Shown here: piece after piece, positions 33,541 to 43,485 of the stretch
How positions within the stretch are numbered: the stretch's first letter is position 1
How the letters are laid out: the number at the start of each line of letters is the position of its first letter
Assembly (NCBI RefSeq): GCF_026712185.1
Contig: NZ_JAPPUX010000001.1
Location: 1,054,001 to 1,118,000 of the forward strand
DNA length: 64,000 nucleotides
Direction of reading: 5' to 3'
DNA from: Nocardioides pini
Lineage (GTDB): Bacteria > Actinomycetota > Actinomycetes > Propionibacteriales > Nocardioidaceae
Notes under the pieces: generated by a model
The model's database searches: none
The model's input: only the letters and a program-made list of their open reading frames with translations
What the model was told of the DNA's origin: nothing
Made by a program: the position numbers and the translations under genes

Positions 33541-34235
33541 GCCGCACCCACGTCGTCACCGGCGCCGGCTCCGGCATCGGGCTCGCGCTGGCCCGTCGTC
33601 TGGCGGAGCGGGGCGACCGCCTCGTCCTGCTCGCCCGCAGCGACGCGCGCGCCGCGGAGCTCGCCCGGACCTTCCCGGACGCCCAGGTCCTGGTGGCTGA
33701 CCTCGCCGACCCCGGCACCCTCAACGGCCTGGGCCGGCAGGTCGACGGACCCGTCGACTCGGTCGTGCACGTCGCCGGCGTCGTCGAACTGGCGCCGGTG
33801 GAGCGGCTCCGGCTCGCCGAGTGGGAGGAGCAGCTGGCGGTCAACCTCACGGCGCCCGCGGTCCTGACCCGTGAGCTGCTGCCGCACGTGCGTGCGGCCC
33901 GCGGCACGGTCGTGTTCGTCAACTCGTCCGCGGGCCTGGTCGCCAACGCCGGGTGGTCGGCGTACGCCGCCTCGAAGTCGGGCCTGCGCGCCCTGGCCGA
34001 CGCCCTGCGGGCCGAGGAGGTCGACCACGGGGTGCGCGTCAGCACCGTCTACCCGAGCCGCACCGCCACCCCGATGCAGGAGAAGGTGCACGAGCAGGAG
34101 GGGCGGACCTACGACGCCTCGCGCTGGATCGACCCCGAGACCGTCGTCGACACGATCCTCCACGTCGTCGACCTGCCCGTCGGTGCCACCATCCCCGACG
34201 TGACCCTCCGTCCCGTCCCGCGCCCGGGCACCTAG
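33537..34235 (+). CDS. short-chain dehydrogenase/reductase
   Basis: 232 residues. The cofactor motif is VVTGAGSGIGLALARRLAER (TGxxxGIG) and the catalytic triad is Ser in VVFVNSSAGLVAN plus YAASKSGLRALADAL (YxxxK). Arg in LLARSDARA suggests NADP preference. GTG start overlapping the previous gene. Its TAG stop shares CTAG with the stop of the convergent neighbour. Confidence 0.92.
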   Translation: MSRTHVVTGAGSGIGLALARRLAERGDRLVLLARSDARAAELARTFPDAQVLVADLADPGTLNGLGRQVDGPVDSVVHVAGVVELAPVERLRLAEWEEQLAVNLTAPAVLTRELLPHVRAARGTVVFVNSSAGLVANAGWSAYAASKSGLRALADALRAEEVDHGVRVSTVYPSRTATPMQEKVHEQEGRTYDASRWIDPETVVDTILHVVDLPVGATIPDVTLRPVPRPGT

Positions 34236-34777
34236 ACCGGCTCGAGGACGAACACCCGGATCCGCCGGCGCTCGCCGACACGCTCCCGGTAGCGGGCGTA
34301 GCCGGGGTAGAAGCGCCCCGCCAGCGCGAAGACCTCCTCCGCCTCGGCGGGCGTCGCCGCGCGGGCGACCACCTCGCGGGAGGTGCCGCGGTAGGTGAGG
34401 GTGGCACGCGGGTCGGCCTCGAGGTTGAGCGCCCACGCCGGTGTCGGGGCCTGGCCGAAGTTGGTGCCGAGCAACGCCAGCGTGCCATCGTACGGCGTCG
34501 CGATCAGGTGGCTGGTCCGGCGGCGGCCCGACCGACGACCGGTCGTCGTCACGTCGAGCACCGCCAGGCCCGCGAGCACCGCCAGGCCCGCGAGCAGCCC
34601 CGGCGCGCTGTGCCGGCCCCGGCTGAGACGGCCGACGGCGTCGTCGAGGTGGCGCAGGACGTGGGAGAAGACCCACCCGCCGGCGCGGGTGCCCGCACCC
34701 CAGCGCACGGCACGATGCAGCGGGTTGCCGGTGGCGTGGGAGTAGCCGAGGTCGGTGGCGAGCCCACGGGTGGTCAT
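34232..34777 (-). CDS. deazaflavin (F420)-dependent nitroreductase-family protein
   Basis: 181 residues. VTTTGRRSGRRRTSHLIATP and LALLGTNFGQAPTPAWALNL, then EADPRATLTYRGTSREVVAR, are the split-barrel motifs of the DDN-like F420-binding family. A 60-residue N-terminal extension with a short hydrophobic helix precedes the barrel. It is convergent with the SDR gene, sharing the stop bases CTAG. Confidence 0.9.
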   Translation of the reverse strand: MTTRGLATDLGYSHATGNPLHRAVRWGAGTRAGGWVFSHVLRHLDDAVGRLSRGRHSAPGLLAGLAVLAGLAVLDVTTTGRRSGRRRTSHLIATPYDGTLALLGTNFGQAPTPAWALNLEADPRATLTYRGTSREVVARAATPAEAEEVFALAGRFYPGYARYRERVGERRRIRVFVLEPV

Positions 34778-34813
34778 GGCGCGAGCGTAGGCCAGCCCGG
34801 GCGTCGCGGCTGC

Positions 34814-34990
34814 CTAGTCCTCCGGGTCGTCGAGGCGGGCGAGCCAGGTGGCCAGCCGCTCGATCGGCACCTCGAAGTCCGGGTGCGCGTCGACGAAGGC
34901 CTGCAGCTGCTCGGCGAGCCACGCCAGGGTGACCTCCTCGTCACCCCGACGCCGCTCGAGCTCCTCGATCCCGCGATCGGTGAAGTACAC
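34814..34990 (-). CDS. DUF6104 family small protein
   Basis: 58 residues beginning MYFTDRGIEELERRRGDEEV, continuing TLAWLAEQLQAFVDAHPDFE and ending RLATWLARLDDPED. This matches a short, highly conserved actinobacterial family of unknown function usually found directly beside kgd. GTG 34990 has GGGAGG six bases upstream and lies 21 bp after the kgd stop, so it is in the kgd operon. Its size makes it easy to overlook. Confidence 0.82.
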   Translation of the reverse strand: MYFTDRGIEELERRRGDEEVTLAWLAEQLQAFVDAHPDFEVPIERLATWLARLDDPED

Positions 34991-35011
34991 CCGCTGCCTC
35001 CCGGCCCCGGC

Positions 35012-38000
35012 TCAGTAGTCGTGGCCGGCGGCGCGCGGCGACTCGAAGGCCGCGTCGAGCAGCGTCTTCTGCTCCTCGACGTGGCGCTTCACCGTGCCGA
35101 CCGACGGCGACGCGGACGACGGACGGGTGACCGGCTCGACCGTGATGTCCAGCTGGGGCCAGACGTTGAGCTGGTAGTGCGGCCACGGGCCCATGTTGCG
35201 TGGCTCGTCCTGCACCCACCGGACGGCCTTGAGGTTCGGGTACTTCGCCACCTCGGCCCTGATCTCCTCGACCGGGTTCGGGTAGAGCCGCTCCACGCGA
35301 CCGATCGCGAACTCGTCGCCGTTGTCGCGCTTCGACCGCTCGACCATGAGGTCCCACGTCACCCGGCCCGAGCACATGATCAGCGTCTCGACCTTGTCGC
35401 GGTCGGCGTTGTCGTCGCCGATGAACGCGCGGAAGGTGGTGTCGCCGACGAAGTCGGCGGGCTGCGAGGCCGCCTCCTTGCGCTTCAGCATCGACTTCGG
35501 CGTGAAGACGATGAGCGGGCGGTGCTCCTCGCCGAGCGAGTGGCGGCGCAGCAGGTGGAAGTACGACGCGGGCGTCGAGGGCTGTGCGACCACCATGGCT
35601 TCCTCGGCCGACATCGTCAGGAAGCGCTCGATGCGCGCCGACGAGTGGTCGGGGCCCTGGCCCTCGTAGCCGTGGGGGAGCAGCAGGACGACGCCCGACT
35701 GCTGGCGCCACTTGGTCTCACCGGCGGAGATGAACTCGTCGATGACGGTCTGCGCACCGTTGACGAAGTCACCGAACTGCGCCTCCCACAGGACCAGCGC
35801 CTCGGGCCGCGCCACGGAGTAGCCGTACTCGAAGCCGAGGGCGGCGTACTCCGAGAGGAGCGAGTCGTAGACGTGGAACTTCGCCTGGTCCTCGGTGAGG
35901 TTGGTCAGCGGCGTCCACTCGTCGGCGTTGGTGCGGTCGATGATCGTCGCGAAGCGCTGCACGAAGGTGCCGCGGCGCGAGTCCTGGCCGGCCAGGCGGA
36001 CCGGACGACCGTCCATGAGCAGCGAGCCGAAGGCGAGGATCTCGCCCGTGCCCCAGTCGATCGGGCCATCGGTGATCGCGGCGGAGCGACGCTGCAGCTG
36101 CGGCATCACCTTCGGGTGGACGGTGAAGCCCTCCGGCGGCGTGACGTAGCTGTCGGCGATCCGCTTGAGCACCTCGGGCGTGACGGCCGTGGAGAAGTCG
36201 CCGGCCGGCTTGTCCGGGTAGTCGGGGACGGTCGTCCACTCGGTCGGTGCCTCGGAGCTGGCCTCGCGCACCTCGGTGAAGACCCGCTCGAGCTGCTGCT
36301 GGTAGTCCTTGAGGACCTGCTCGGCCTCGTCGATCGTGATGTCGCCGCGACCGATGAGCGACTCGGTGTAGAGCTTGCGCACCGACCGCTTCTGCTCGAT
36401 CAGGTCGTACATCAGCGGCTGGGTGTAGGACGGGTCGTCGCCCTCGTTGTGGCCCCGGCGGCGGTAGCAGACGAGGTCGATGACGACGTCCTTGTTGAAC
36501 GCCTGGCGGTAGTCGAAGGCGAGCCGGGCGACGCGGATGCATGCCTCCGGGTCGTCGCCGTTGACGTGGAAGATCGGCGCCTGCACCATGCGCGCCACGT
36601 CGGTGGCGTAGAGCGAGGAGCGCGAGGAACCGGGCGCGGTGGTGAACCCGACCTGGTTGTTGATCACCACGTGCACGGTGCCGCCGGTGCGGTAGCCGCG
36701 CAGCTGCGACAGGTTGAGGGTCTCGGCCACGACGCCCTGGCCGGCGAACGCGGCGTCACCGTGGACCAGCAGGGGGAGGACCGGGAACTTCTCGCCCTGG
36801 TCGAGGATGTCCTGCTTGGCGCGGGCGATGCCCTCGAGGACCGGGTTGACGGCCTCGAGGTGCGAGGGGTTCGCCGCGACGGAGACCTTGATCTTGTCGC
36901 CCGAGCCGGCGACGAACTCGCCCTCGGCGCCGAGGTGGTACTTCACGTCGCCGGAGCCCTGGACCGTGCGCGGGTCGATGTTGCCCTCGAACTCGCGGAA
37001 GATCTGGCTGTACTTCTTGCCGACGATGTTGGCGAGCATGTTGAGCCGGCCGCGGTGGGCCATGCCGATGCAGACCTCGTCGAGCCCGGCCTCGGCGGCC
37101 GCCTCGCAGATCTCGTCGACCAGCGGGATGGTCGTCTCGCCGCCCTCGAGGCTGAACCGCTTCTGGCCGACGAACTTGGTCTGCAGGAACGTCTCGAACG
37201 CCTCGGCCTGGTTGAGCTTGAGCAGGATGCGCAGCTGCTCCTCGCGGGGCGGCTTCACGTGCGGCTGCTCGACGCGCTCCTGGATCCACTTGCGCTGCTC
37301 GGGATCCATGATGTGCATGTACTCGATGCCGGTGGTGCGGCAGTAGGAGTCGCGCAGGATGCCGAGGATGTTGCGCAGCTTCATGAAGCGCCGGCCCTCG
37401 CCGCCGAACGACCCGGTCGCGAACTCGCGGTCGAGGTCCCACAGCGTGAGGCCGTGCGACTCCACCTCGAGGTCGGGGTGGCTGCGCTGGCGGTACTCCA
37501 GCGGGTCGGTGTCGGCCATCAGGTGGCCGCGGACCCGGTAGGCGTGGATCAGCTCGAGGATCCGCGCCTGCTTGACGATGTCGTCGTCGTGGGTGGCGAC
37601 CACGTCGCGGGCCCAGCGGATCGGCTCGTAGGGGATCCGCAGCGAGCGGAAGATCTCGTCGAAGAAGTCGTTCTCGCCGAGCAGCAGGCCGTGCACCCGC
37701 TTGAGGAACTCACCCGACTGCGCGCCCTGGATGACGCGGTGGTCGTAGGTCGAGGTCAGCGTCATCGTCTTGCTGATGGCGTTGCGGTTGATCGCCTCGT
37801 CGGAGGCGCCCTGCCACTCCGGCGGGTACTCCATGGCGCCGACGCCGATGATCGCGCCCTGCCCGGCCATCAGCCGCGGCACCGAGTGGACGGTGCCGAT
37901 GCCACCGGGGTTGGTCAGCGACATCGTGGTGCCCTGGAAGTCGGCGACGGTCAGCTTGCCGTCGCGTGCCTTGCGCACCATCTCCTCGTAGGCCGTCCAG

Positions 38001-38800
38001 AAGGCCGCGAAGTCCATCGCCTCGGCGCCCTTGATGTTGGGCACGAGCAGCTGGCGGGTGCCGTCGGACTTCTGCATGTCGATCGCGAGGCCGAGGTTGA
38101 TGTGGGCCGGCGTGATCAGGGTGGGCTTGCCGTCACGGACCTCGAAGCCGACGTTCATCTCCGGCATCGAGCGCAGCGCCTTCACGAGGGCGTAGCCGAT
38201 GAGGTGGGTGAACGACACCTTGCCGCCGCGGGCGCGGGCGAGGTGGTTGTTGATGACCGTGCGGTTGTCCCACAGCAGCTTGACGGGGAGCGAGCGCACC
38301 GAGGTGGCGGTCGGGACCGACAGCGACGCGTCCATGTTGGCGGCGGTGCGCGCCGGCGCGCCGCGCAGCACGGTGTAGGTCGGCTCGTCGCCGGCCGGGG
38401 AGGGCGCGGCGGGCTTGGGGTCCTTGGCGACGGGCGTGCTCGAGCCCTTCGCCGGCTCGTCGGCCGCGGCCTGGGGACGCGGGGTCGAGGTGGCGGCCTT
38501 GGCCGGCGCCTTCTCAGCGGTCTTCTCGGGGGCCTTCGCGGCAGGGGCCGCAGCCTTCGCCGGCGCCGGGGCGGGCGCGCGCGACGTCTCCACCTTGGTC
38601 TGCGTCCTGGTCTGCGACTGCTGGGCCGCCGGGGCGGCGCTGCCGTTGCCGAAGTAGGACGCCCACTCCGGTCCCACGCTCCCGGGATCCTTGTCGTACT
38701 GCTCCTTCATCTCCTCCACGAGCCACTCGTTGGCTCCCAGGTCAGATGACGGTGCAACCGAGGACTGGTTGCCGGACTGCCCGTTCGGGGACTGCGCCAC
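35012..38800 (-). CDS. kgd: multifunctional 2-oxoglutarate decarboxylase/dehydrogenase
   Basis: 1262 residues, full length. The short E1 N-terminal segment ([20 protein letters not shown]) and an Ala/Pro/Lys-rich linker precede an E2-type acyltransferase domain with SYVGT-like core and its active-site region [20 protein letters not shown]. The E1o domain follows with [40 protein letters not shown] and the ThDP region. It decarboxylates 2-oxoglutarate in the TCA cycle. There is no lipoyl domain, as usual for Kgd. GTG 38800 begins MAQSPNGQ; TAGCCT at 38862-38857 gives a leader of about 50 bases. Confidence 0.96.
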   Translation of the reverse strand: MAQSPNGQSGNQSSVAPSSDLGANEWLVEEMKEQYDKDPGSVGPEWASYFGNGSAAPAAQQSQTRTQTKVETSRAPAPAPAKAAAPAAKAPEKTAEKAPAKAATSTPRPQAAADEPAKGSSTPVAKDPKPAAPSPAGDEPTYTVLRGAPARTAANMDASLSVPTATSVRSLPVKLLWDNRTVINNHLARARGGKVSFTHLIGYALVKALRSMPEMNVGFEVRDGKPTLITPAHINLGLAIDMQKSDGTRQLLVPNIKGAEAMDFAAFWTAYEEMVRKARDGKLTVADFQGTTMSLTNPGGIGTVHSVPRLMAGQGAIIGVGAMEYPPEWQGASDEAINRNAISKTMTLTSTYDHRVIQGAQSGEFLKRVHGLLLGENDFFDEIFRSLRIPYEPIRWARDVVATHDDDIVKQARILELIHAYRVRGHLMADTDPLEYRQRSHPDLEVESHGLTLWDLDREFATGSFGGEGRRFMKLRNILGILRDSYCRTTGIEYMHIMDPEQRKWIQERVEQPHVKPPREEQLRILLKLNQAEAFETFLQTKFVGQKRFSLEGGETTIPLVDEICEAAAEAGLDEVCIGMAHRGRLNMLANIVGKKYSQIFREFEGNIDPRTVQGSGDVKYHLGAEGEFVAGSGDKIKVSVAANPSHLEAVNPVLEGIARAKQDILDQGEKFPVLPLLVHGDAAFAGQGVVAETLNLSQLRGYRTGGTVHVVINNQVGFTTAPGSSRSSLYATDVARMVQAPIFHVNGDDPEACIRVARLAFDYRQAFNKDVVIDLVCYRRRGHNEGDDPSYTQPLMYDLIEQKRSVRKLYTESLIGRGDITIDEAEQVLKDYQQQLERVFTEVREASSEAPTEWTTVPDYPDKPAGDFSTAVTPEVLKRIADSYVTPPEGFTVHPKVMPQLQRRSAAITDGPIDWGTGEILAFGSLLMDGRPVRLAGQDSRRGTFVQRFATIIDRTNADEWTPLTNLTEDQAKFHVYDSLLSEYAALGFEYGYSVARPEALVLWEAQFGDFVNGAQTVIDEFISAGETKWRQQSGVVLLLPHGYEGQGPDHSSARIERFLTMSAEEAMVVAQPSTPASYFHLLRRHSLGEEHRPLIVFTPKSMLKRKEAASQPADFVGDTTFRAFIGDDNADRDKVETLIMCSGRVTWDLMVERSKRDNGDEFAIGRVERLYPNPVEEIRAEVAKYPNLKAVRWVQDEPRNMGPWPHYQLNVWPQLDITVEPVTRPSSASPSVGTVKRHVEEQKTLLDAAFESPRAAGHDY

Positions 38801-38856
38801 GCTTGTTTCGCCTCTTCCAGATGTGATCGCGCGAGGTATGGACCAAGTCGACGTCA

Positions 38857-38862
38857 AGGCTA
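38857..38862 (-). promoter_or_regulatory. -10 hexamer TAGCCT of kgd
   Basis: On the minus strand, followed by a leader of about 50 bases before GTG 38800. Unlike many genes here kgd appears to have a leader. Confidence 0.4.
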
Positions 38863-38993
38863 GTCGCACACGCGCGCAAATGCAGGGCCGGGTTCGCTCG
38901 GTGAGGCATGGTGTCGACCACACCCGTACTCACTCAGTAGTCATGGTCGTCCCTCCACCCCCGTCGTCCGCTCGAACCTGCCTGGAGCTCCTC

Positions 38994-39611
38994 ATGCCCC
39001 GCCCCTCGCCAGGCCGCGCCCACAGGGCCCGCCGCCTCGTGGGACTCGCGCTCGTCCTGCTCGTCCCGCTCACCGCCTCTGCCTGCCGGTCCTCCGCCGA
39101 GCCGTCGGCCGCCCCGGAGCGGCTCAGCCGGTCCGACGCGCAGGCGACCCTGGCCTCCCACCCCGTTCCCACGAAGGTCGGGATCCACCGGGTCCACGGC
39201 CGGCTGCCGGTCGCGCGGCGCAAGGCCGTGCGCAAGCAGGTCGGCGCCGTCGTCGACCGGTGGTGGGACGCCGCCTACCTGGGCGGCACCTATCCGCGCA
39301 GCAGCTTCCCGGCCGCGTTCCCCGGGTTCACCGCGGCCGCCGAGGAGCGGGCCCGGGCCGACAAGGCCCTCCTGACCAACCAGACCGCCGGACCCCGCAT
39401 CGACTCGGTGACCGCGCGGAAGCGCCGGGTGACCCTCGACATCCTCGCCACCGACCGGCATGCCCGGGCCGTGACCGCACAGTTCGTCCTGGCGTTCGAC
39501 ACCACGGGCCAGAAGACCGGCACCACCACCGTGCGCGGGCGGCTCTTCCTCACCCGCACGCGCGGCGCGTGGCGCGTCTTCGGGTACGACGTCGCGAAGG
39601 GAGCCCGGTGA
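38994..39611 (+). CDS. secreted lipoprotein of unknown function
   Basis: 205 residues. Arg-rich start, hydrophobic core LVGLALVLLVPLTASACRSS with lipobox ASAC, so it is lipidated at Cys and anchored outside the membrane. The mature part has VDRWWDAAYLGGTYPRSSFP and an SnoaL/Mce-associated-like beta domain (RVTLDILATDRHARAVTAQF). GGAG seven bases upstream supports ATG 38994; ATG 38943 is in frame. Its stop overlaps the start of the LCP gene (TGATG), suggesting a joint envelope role. Confidence 0.75.
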   Translation: MPRPSPGRAHRARRLVGLALVLLVPLTASACRSSAEPSAAPERLSRSDAQATLASHPVPTKVGIHRVHGRLPVARRKAVRKQVGAVVDRWWDAAYLGGTYPRSSFPAAFPGFTAAAEERARADKALLTNQTAGPRIDSVTARKRRVTLDILATDRHARAVTAQFVLAFDTTGQKTGTTTVRGRLFLTRTRGAWRVFGYDVAKGAR

Positions 39612-40519
39612 TGGGACGGACCATGAGGCTCGTGCGCACGGTCGCCCTGGTCGCGGTGCTGGCCGTCACCGCGTTCGTCGTACCCACGTCGGCGGTGCAG
39701 CCGACCGACGTCAGCCTGGTGAGGATCCGTCACGCCGAGGGCGTGGCCGTCGGCGGCCAGGACGTCATCTGGATCCTCGCGGTCGGCTCCGACGCCCGGC
39801 CGGGGCAGGTGATGACCCGGTCGCGTGGCGACGCCCTGCAGATGGTCGGGATCAACACCCGCACGGGGTCGGCGACCGCGATCGGCGTGCCGCGTGACTC
39901 GTGGGTCGCGATCCCCGGCCACGGTCGCGAGAAGATCAACTCCGCCCTCTACTTCGCCGGTCCGAGCGGCATGGCCGGCGCGATGCGCAACCTGATCGGC
40001 ATCGAGCCGGACTACGTGCTCGTCACCCGGTTCCCGTTCTTCGAGGACATGGTCGACGACATCGGCGGCATCACGGTGACCAACCCGCGGCGCTTCCAGG
40101 ACCCCTACCTCAAGAAGGAGGGCTTCAAGCAGGGCCGCATCCACCTCGACGGCTACAACGCCATGGCGTTCTCCCGGATCCGCAAGGGCCTGGCCGGAGG
40201 CGACTTCGACCGGTCGGCCAACCAGCAGCGCACGCTCCGCGGCATCCACGCCCGGATCCGCTCGCAGGCCGACCGGCCCGGCTTCATCGAGCGCGGCGTG
40301 ATGACGGTGATGGCCCACACCGACACCAACGCCTCACCCGGGGAGCTCTTCGAGATCGCCCAGGCCGTCGCCCAGGTCGACCCGCGCCGGATCACGACGT
40401 GCGTCGTGCGGGGTCGGGTCGGCTTCGTGGGTGCCGCGAGCGTGGTGTTCCCCGACGTGTCGCAGGCGCGGCGCCTGGGGCGTGAGGCCCGGCAGGACGC
40501 CGCCCTGCGGCACTGCTGA
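39611..40519 (+). CDS. LytR-CpsA-Psr (LCP) family cell-envelope ligase
   Basis: 302 residues. One N-terminal hydrophobic segment (VALVAVLAVTAFVVPTSAV), then the LCP core: WILAVGSDARPGQVMTRSRG with the Asp/Arg metal and pyrophosphate site, AIGVPRDSWVAIPGHGREKI and MAFSRIRKGLAGGDFDRSAN. LCP enzymes attach secondary wall polymers to peptidoglycan from lipid-linked donors. Co-translated with the lipoprotein. ATG 39611 is used; ATG 39623 is possible. Confidence 0.92.
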   Translation: MGRTMRLVRTVALVAVLAVTAFVVPTSAVQPTDVSLVRIRHAEGVAVGGQDVIWILAVGSDARPGQVMTRSRGDALQMVGINTRTGSATAIGVPRDSWVAIPGHGREKINSALYFAGPSGMAGAMRNLIGIEPDYVLVTRFPFFEDMVDDIGGITVTNPRRFQDPYLKKEGFKQGRIHLDGYNAMAFSRIRKGLAGGDFDRSANQQRTLRGIHARIRSQADRPGFIERGVMTVMAHTDTNASPGELFEIAQAVAQVDPRRITTCVVRGRVGFVGAASVVFPDVSQARRLGREARQDAALRHC

Positions 40520-40522
40520 ACG

Positions 40523-41950
40523 TCAGGAGCCGTAGATCCGTCCGGCGGTGCGGGCGAGGTCGATCACCACGGCGTCGGAGTAGAGCTTGATCCGGAGCCC
40601 GATCACCTGCGACCCGCGGTAGCCGGTGTCCACGAGCTGGCGCTGGATCTCGCCGGCGCCGCCCGGCAGCTCGACGACCTCGCCGGGCGCGGGGACCGGC
40701 ACCGACTGCCCGGCGACGGTGATGGAGCCGACTCCCGTGGAGACCTTCGACCCCACCCGCTTGCCGGCCTTCTGGCGCATCGCCGCGCGCGAGCTGACGT
40801 CGGTGATGACCAGCTGGGCCGTCGGGATGGAGACCGACCTGATCGCCGTGCGCGACCAGCCCTTGGCGACCTTGCCGCGCTTCGCGCCGGACTTCGCGCG
40901 GAACTGGTCGCCGTTGACCTGGTAGGTCACGCCCTCGAGCACCACCGGCACCGGGACGAGCTGGGTGGCGTGGGGGACCTGGTAGGTCTGCGTCTTCCCG
41001 CGGGTGCCCTGGCAGGGGAGCGCCTTGTGCTCGACGTTGCCGAACGTGAGCGCGCCCTGGAGCGCTTGGTAGTCCATCGCCGTGCCGCCGGAGCGGAAGA
41101 CCCCGACCGGGGCCGGGCCGCCCATCCGGACGCGGGCCGTGCCGAGCTCGACGAGCTGGCGCCGCTCGCCGGCGGTGACCTCGATGCGCAGGGCCGAGGC
41201 CTGCGACTGGGCGTTGTGGCTGTTGGCCCGCCCGTTCTCGTAGCCGAGGGCGATCGTGCCGAGACCGGGGATGACGATGGGCTTGGTGACGTCGCTCAGC
41301 ACCTGGAAGACCTGCTGGGCCGCCTGCTGGGTGCCGGTGAAGACGGTGTCGGTGACCTGGTCGAGCGGGGCGAGCAGCTGCTGGAGCTCCGGCGGCAGCT
41401 GCTCCACCACCGTGTCGTCGAGCAGCTCGAGCGAGATGCTGGCGAAGGTGAACCCCTCGTCGTGGCCGTAGCCCCGCGGGGTGTGGAACGCGTTCGCCGT
41501 CGTCTGCAGCCCCTTGATGACCAGGCGGGGTGTGGTCAGCGGGCCGACGGTGCCGCCGATGCTGATGTCGCCGATCGTGTTGGTGCCGCGCACGCCGTGC
41601 GTGTCGCCGTCGACGTACGTCTCGGTGCGGCTCGTGCTCGCCGACACCCGGATCAGGGGGTTGTCCGGCACGGACACGGCGCTCTGCTGCTCGACGACCT
41701 TGCCGGCCGAGCGGGTGCACAGCTGCTGCGCGTGGGCGTCCTTGAGGTCGAGCGCCTCGACGCTGTCGGTGACGAGCTTCACGCCGTAGACGTCGCCCCG
41801 GTAGCCGAAGTCGGTGAGCTGGTCGGCCGTGGCAGCACGCGGGTCCGACGAGCTGCCGGCCTGCGCGGGCGCGGCTGCGGTGGACAGCACGAGCGCCGCG
41901 CTCATGCCGAGACCGACGGCGGCGGCGAGCCGTCGCTGGGTTGTTCTCAT
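40523..41950 (-). CDS. secreted protein of unknown function
   Basis: 475 residues with a clear Sec signal (TTQRRLAAAVGLGMSAALVL, cleavage near APAQAG). The exported part is beta-rich with repeated motifs: LTDFGYRGDVYGVKLVTDSV near the N-terminus and LVDTGYRGSQVIGLRIKLYS near the C-terminus look like a duplicated unit. There is no sorting signal or anchor. I do not recognise the family. GGGAGGGG lies before ATG 41950. It converges on the LCP gene with 3 bp between stops. Confidence 0.65.
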   Translation of the reverse strand: MRTTQRRLAAAVGLGMSAALVLSTAAAPAQAGSSSDPRAATADQLTDFGYRGDVYGVKLVTDSVEALDLKDAHAQQLCTRSAGKVVEQQSAVSVPDNPLIRVSASTSRTETYVDGDTHGVRGTNTIGDISIGGTVGPLTTPRLVIKGLQTTANAFHTPRGYGHDEGFTFASISLELLDDTVVEQLPPELQQLLAPLDQVTDTVFTGTQQAAQQVFQVLSDVTKPIVIPGLGTIALGYENGRANSHNAQSQASALRIEVTAGERRQLVELGTARVRMGGPAPVGVFRSGGTAMDYQALQGALTFGNVEHKALPCQGTRGKTQTYQVPHATQLVPVPVVLEGVTYQVNGDQFRAKSGAKRGKVAKGWSRTAIRSVSIPTAQLVITDVSSRAAMRQKAGKRVGSKVSTGVGSITVAGQSVPVPAPGEVVELPGGAGEIQRQLVDTGYRGSQVIGLRIKLYSDAVVIDLARTAGRIYGS

Positions 41951-42258
41951 GTCCCCTCCCAGGGTCCTCGGGAGCGACACCTGGCAGCGTCCCTTGTGAC
42001 CGGCCAGTAGCTCCCTCGTCGGCTCAACGACGACGACCCGGATTGGTGACGCCCGTCACCGGGGCGAGGGGACGACGCCACCCGGATCCCGGGACCGTCC
42101 CGGGACCGCCCCGGGACAACCCCCGGCCGGACCCATGCGTGATCAGGTCCAAGGACCCTGTGAGGGGCCCGCGCGTCCTCCCGATACTGAGACTCATCAC
42201 CCGGTGCGCGCGGTCGCACGAGGCACCCCACGTCCGGCGTGCAGGAACGGGGGCTCCG
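41951..42258. other. 308-bp intergenic region with 11-bp tandem repeat
   Basis: Divergent promoter region of the secreted protein and the wall module. Three tandem 11-bp units at 42087-42119 (TCCCGGGACCG twice, then CCCCGGGACAA) each contain a CCCGGG palindrome and may bind a regulator. CGATACTGAGACTC near 42180 could hold a -10 for the plus-strand module. No gene seen. Confidence 0.5.
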
Positions 42259-43479
42259 ATGGTTCAGGAAGTCTCGACACCGGACGCGACGGACCCGGGT
42301 CCGGAGGCGTCGGCGGTCGCCGATGAGAGCGTCGCCGCGCCACCGGGCTCGGCCGCCGAGACCGGGCGCGTGCCCCTCGACCGCATGCTGACCATGGTCA
42401 CGCTCAGCTCCGCCGAGGCCGCCCACGTGGCCGTGCGCGTGCTGGAGTCCACGGACGCGCCGCACCCGGTGGACGGCGCACTGCCCGACGACCGGTGGGC
42501 GGTGACCATCAGCGTCTCCGGGGATGTGGAGACGAGGCGCACCGGGTCGCCCGCAGGCGCCACCGTCGACGAGCTGCTCGGACGGCTCGTCCACAACGCG
42601 CGTCGACTGCCGGCCCACCCGACGGCTCGGCAGCTGGTGCTGCTGCACCGGCTCGAGGAGGCGGCCGCCGAGACCGGCCCCGGACCAGGTGCGCGGGCGC
42701 TCAGGCTCCAGGGTGCGCTGGCCGAGGCCCTCGGTGCAGACGCGTCCGAGCGCGTGCGCGCGCAGCTGGCGGACCTCGTCGGCGCGTACGTCACCGTGGC
42801 GGCGAGCACGACGGCAGCGGAGCTCGTCCCGGCCGCTCCGGGTGTCGCGCCGCCCGGTCCGTCCTCGCCCGGTCCCCGCCGGACCGCGCTGACGCGGTCC
42901 ACGCGCGGCCGGGCCGACGGCCGTCGTCGCGCACCGGTCCGCCGGGGGGCGCTCGCCGCCCTGCTCCTGGTGGTCGCAGTGGCAGGCAGCGGCTACGTGC
43001 TGACCCGCCGCGACGACGACGCGAGCGGGGGTGCCGGTCGACGCGAGGGTCCCAACTCTGCGCCGACGGGGAAGGCGTCCGCCGGCACCTCGTCGGAGCG
43101 CGAGGAGCGAGCCTCCCGGCCGCGCATCCAGACCCTCGCGCCGCGGCAGGTCGGCGTGGTCACCGGCGTCGAGCTCAAGCGGGCCGGTGACTGCACCCCG
43201 GGCGCGCTCTGCGCCGTCACGGTGACGGCTCGCTTCCGCCCGGCCACGACCGCGCAGGCCGTGACGTGGCGGGTGGGCACGGCGAGGTCGTGCAACGGCA
43301 GCGTCAGCTGGTCACCCCCGGTCAGCGTGACCGCGCAACCCGGGTGGACCAGGGTCTACGCCAGCTCGTCGGTGCAGGTCCCGCGGCGACCCGCCGTGGC
43401 GCTCGTCGCCACGACGACGGCTCCGGCACGTGCCCAGTCGCCACCGGTGCCGGTCACCGGGTCGTCGCTGCGCTGCTAG
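42259..43479 (+). CDS. one-pass membrane protein of the wall module (RodZ-like topology)
   Basis: 406 residues, unrecognised family. About 230 cytoplasmic residues, including LDRMLTMVTLSSAEAAHVAV and TVDELLGRLVHNARRLPAHP, are followed by a basic stretch (RADGRRRAPVRRG), one transmembrane helix (ALAALLLVVAVAGSGYVL) and about 150 exported residues. The exported end holds four Cys (DCTPGALCAVTVTAR, SCNGSVSW, terminal SLRC) likely forming disulphides. It ends six bases before the RodA-PBP fusion, so one operon. Topology resembles RodZ or MreC but there is no sequence evidence for either. Confidence 0.6.
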   Translation: MVQEVSTPDATDPGPEASAVADESVAAPPGSAAETGRVPLDRMLTMVTLSSAEAAHVAVRVLESTDAPHPVDGALPDDRWAVTISVSGDVETRRTGSPAGATVDELLGRLVHNARRLPAHPTARQLVLLHRLEEAAAETGPGPGARALRLQGALAEALGADASERVRAQLADLVGAYVTVAASTTAAELVPAAPGVAPPGPSSPGPRRTALTRSTRGRADGRRRAPVRRGALAALLLVVAVAGSGYVLTRRDDDASGGAGRREGPNSAPTGKASAGTSSEREERASRPRIQTLAPRQVGVVTGVELKRAGDCTPGALCAVTVTARFRPATTAQAVTWRVGTARSCNGSVSWSPPVSVTAQPGWTRVYASSSVQVPRRPAVALVATTTAPARAQSPPVPVTGSSLRC

Positions 43480-43485
43480 CCGGCC

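Noticed and set aside
33953..38749. A very long open frame on the plus strand opposite kgd
   Set aside because: Shadow of kgd: the minus strand carries a complete recognisable enzyme and the plus reading has no domain, only codon-bias-driven openness.
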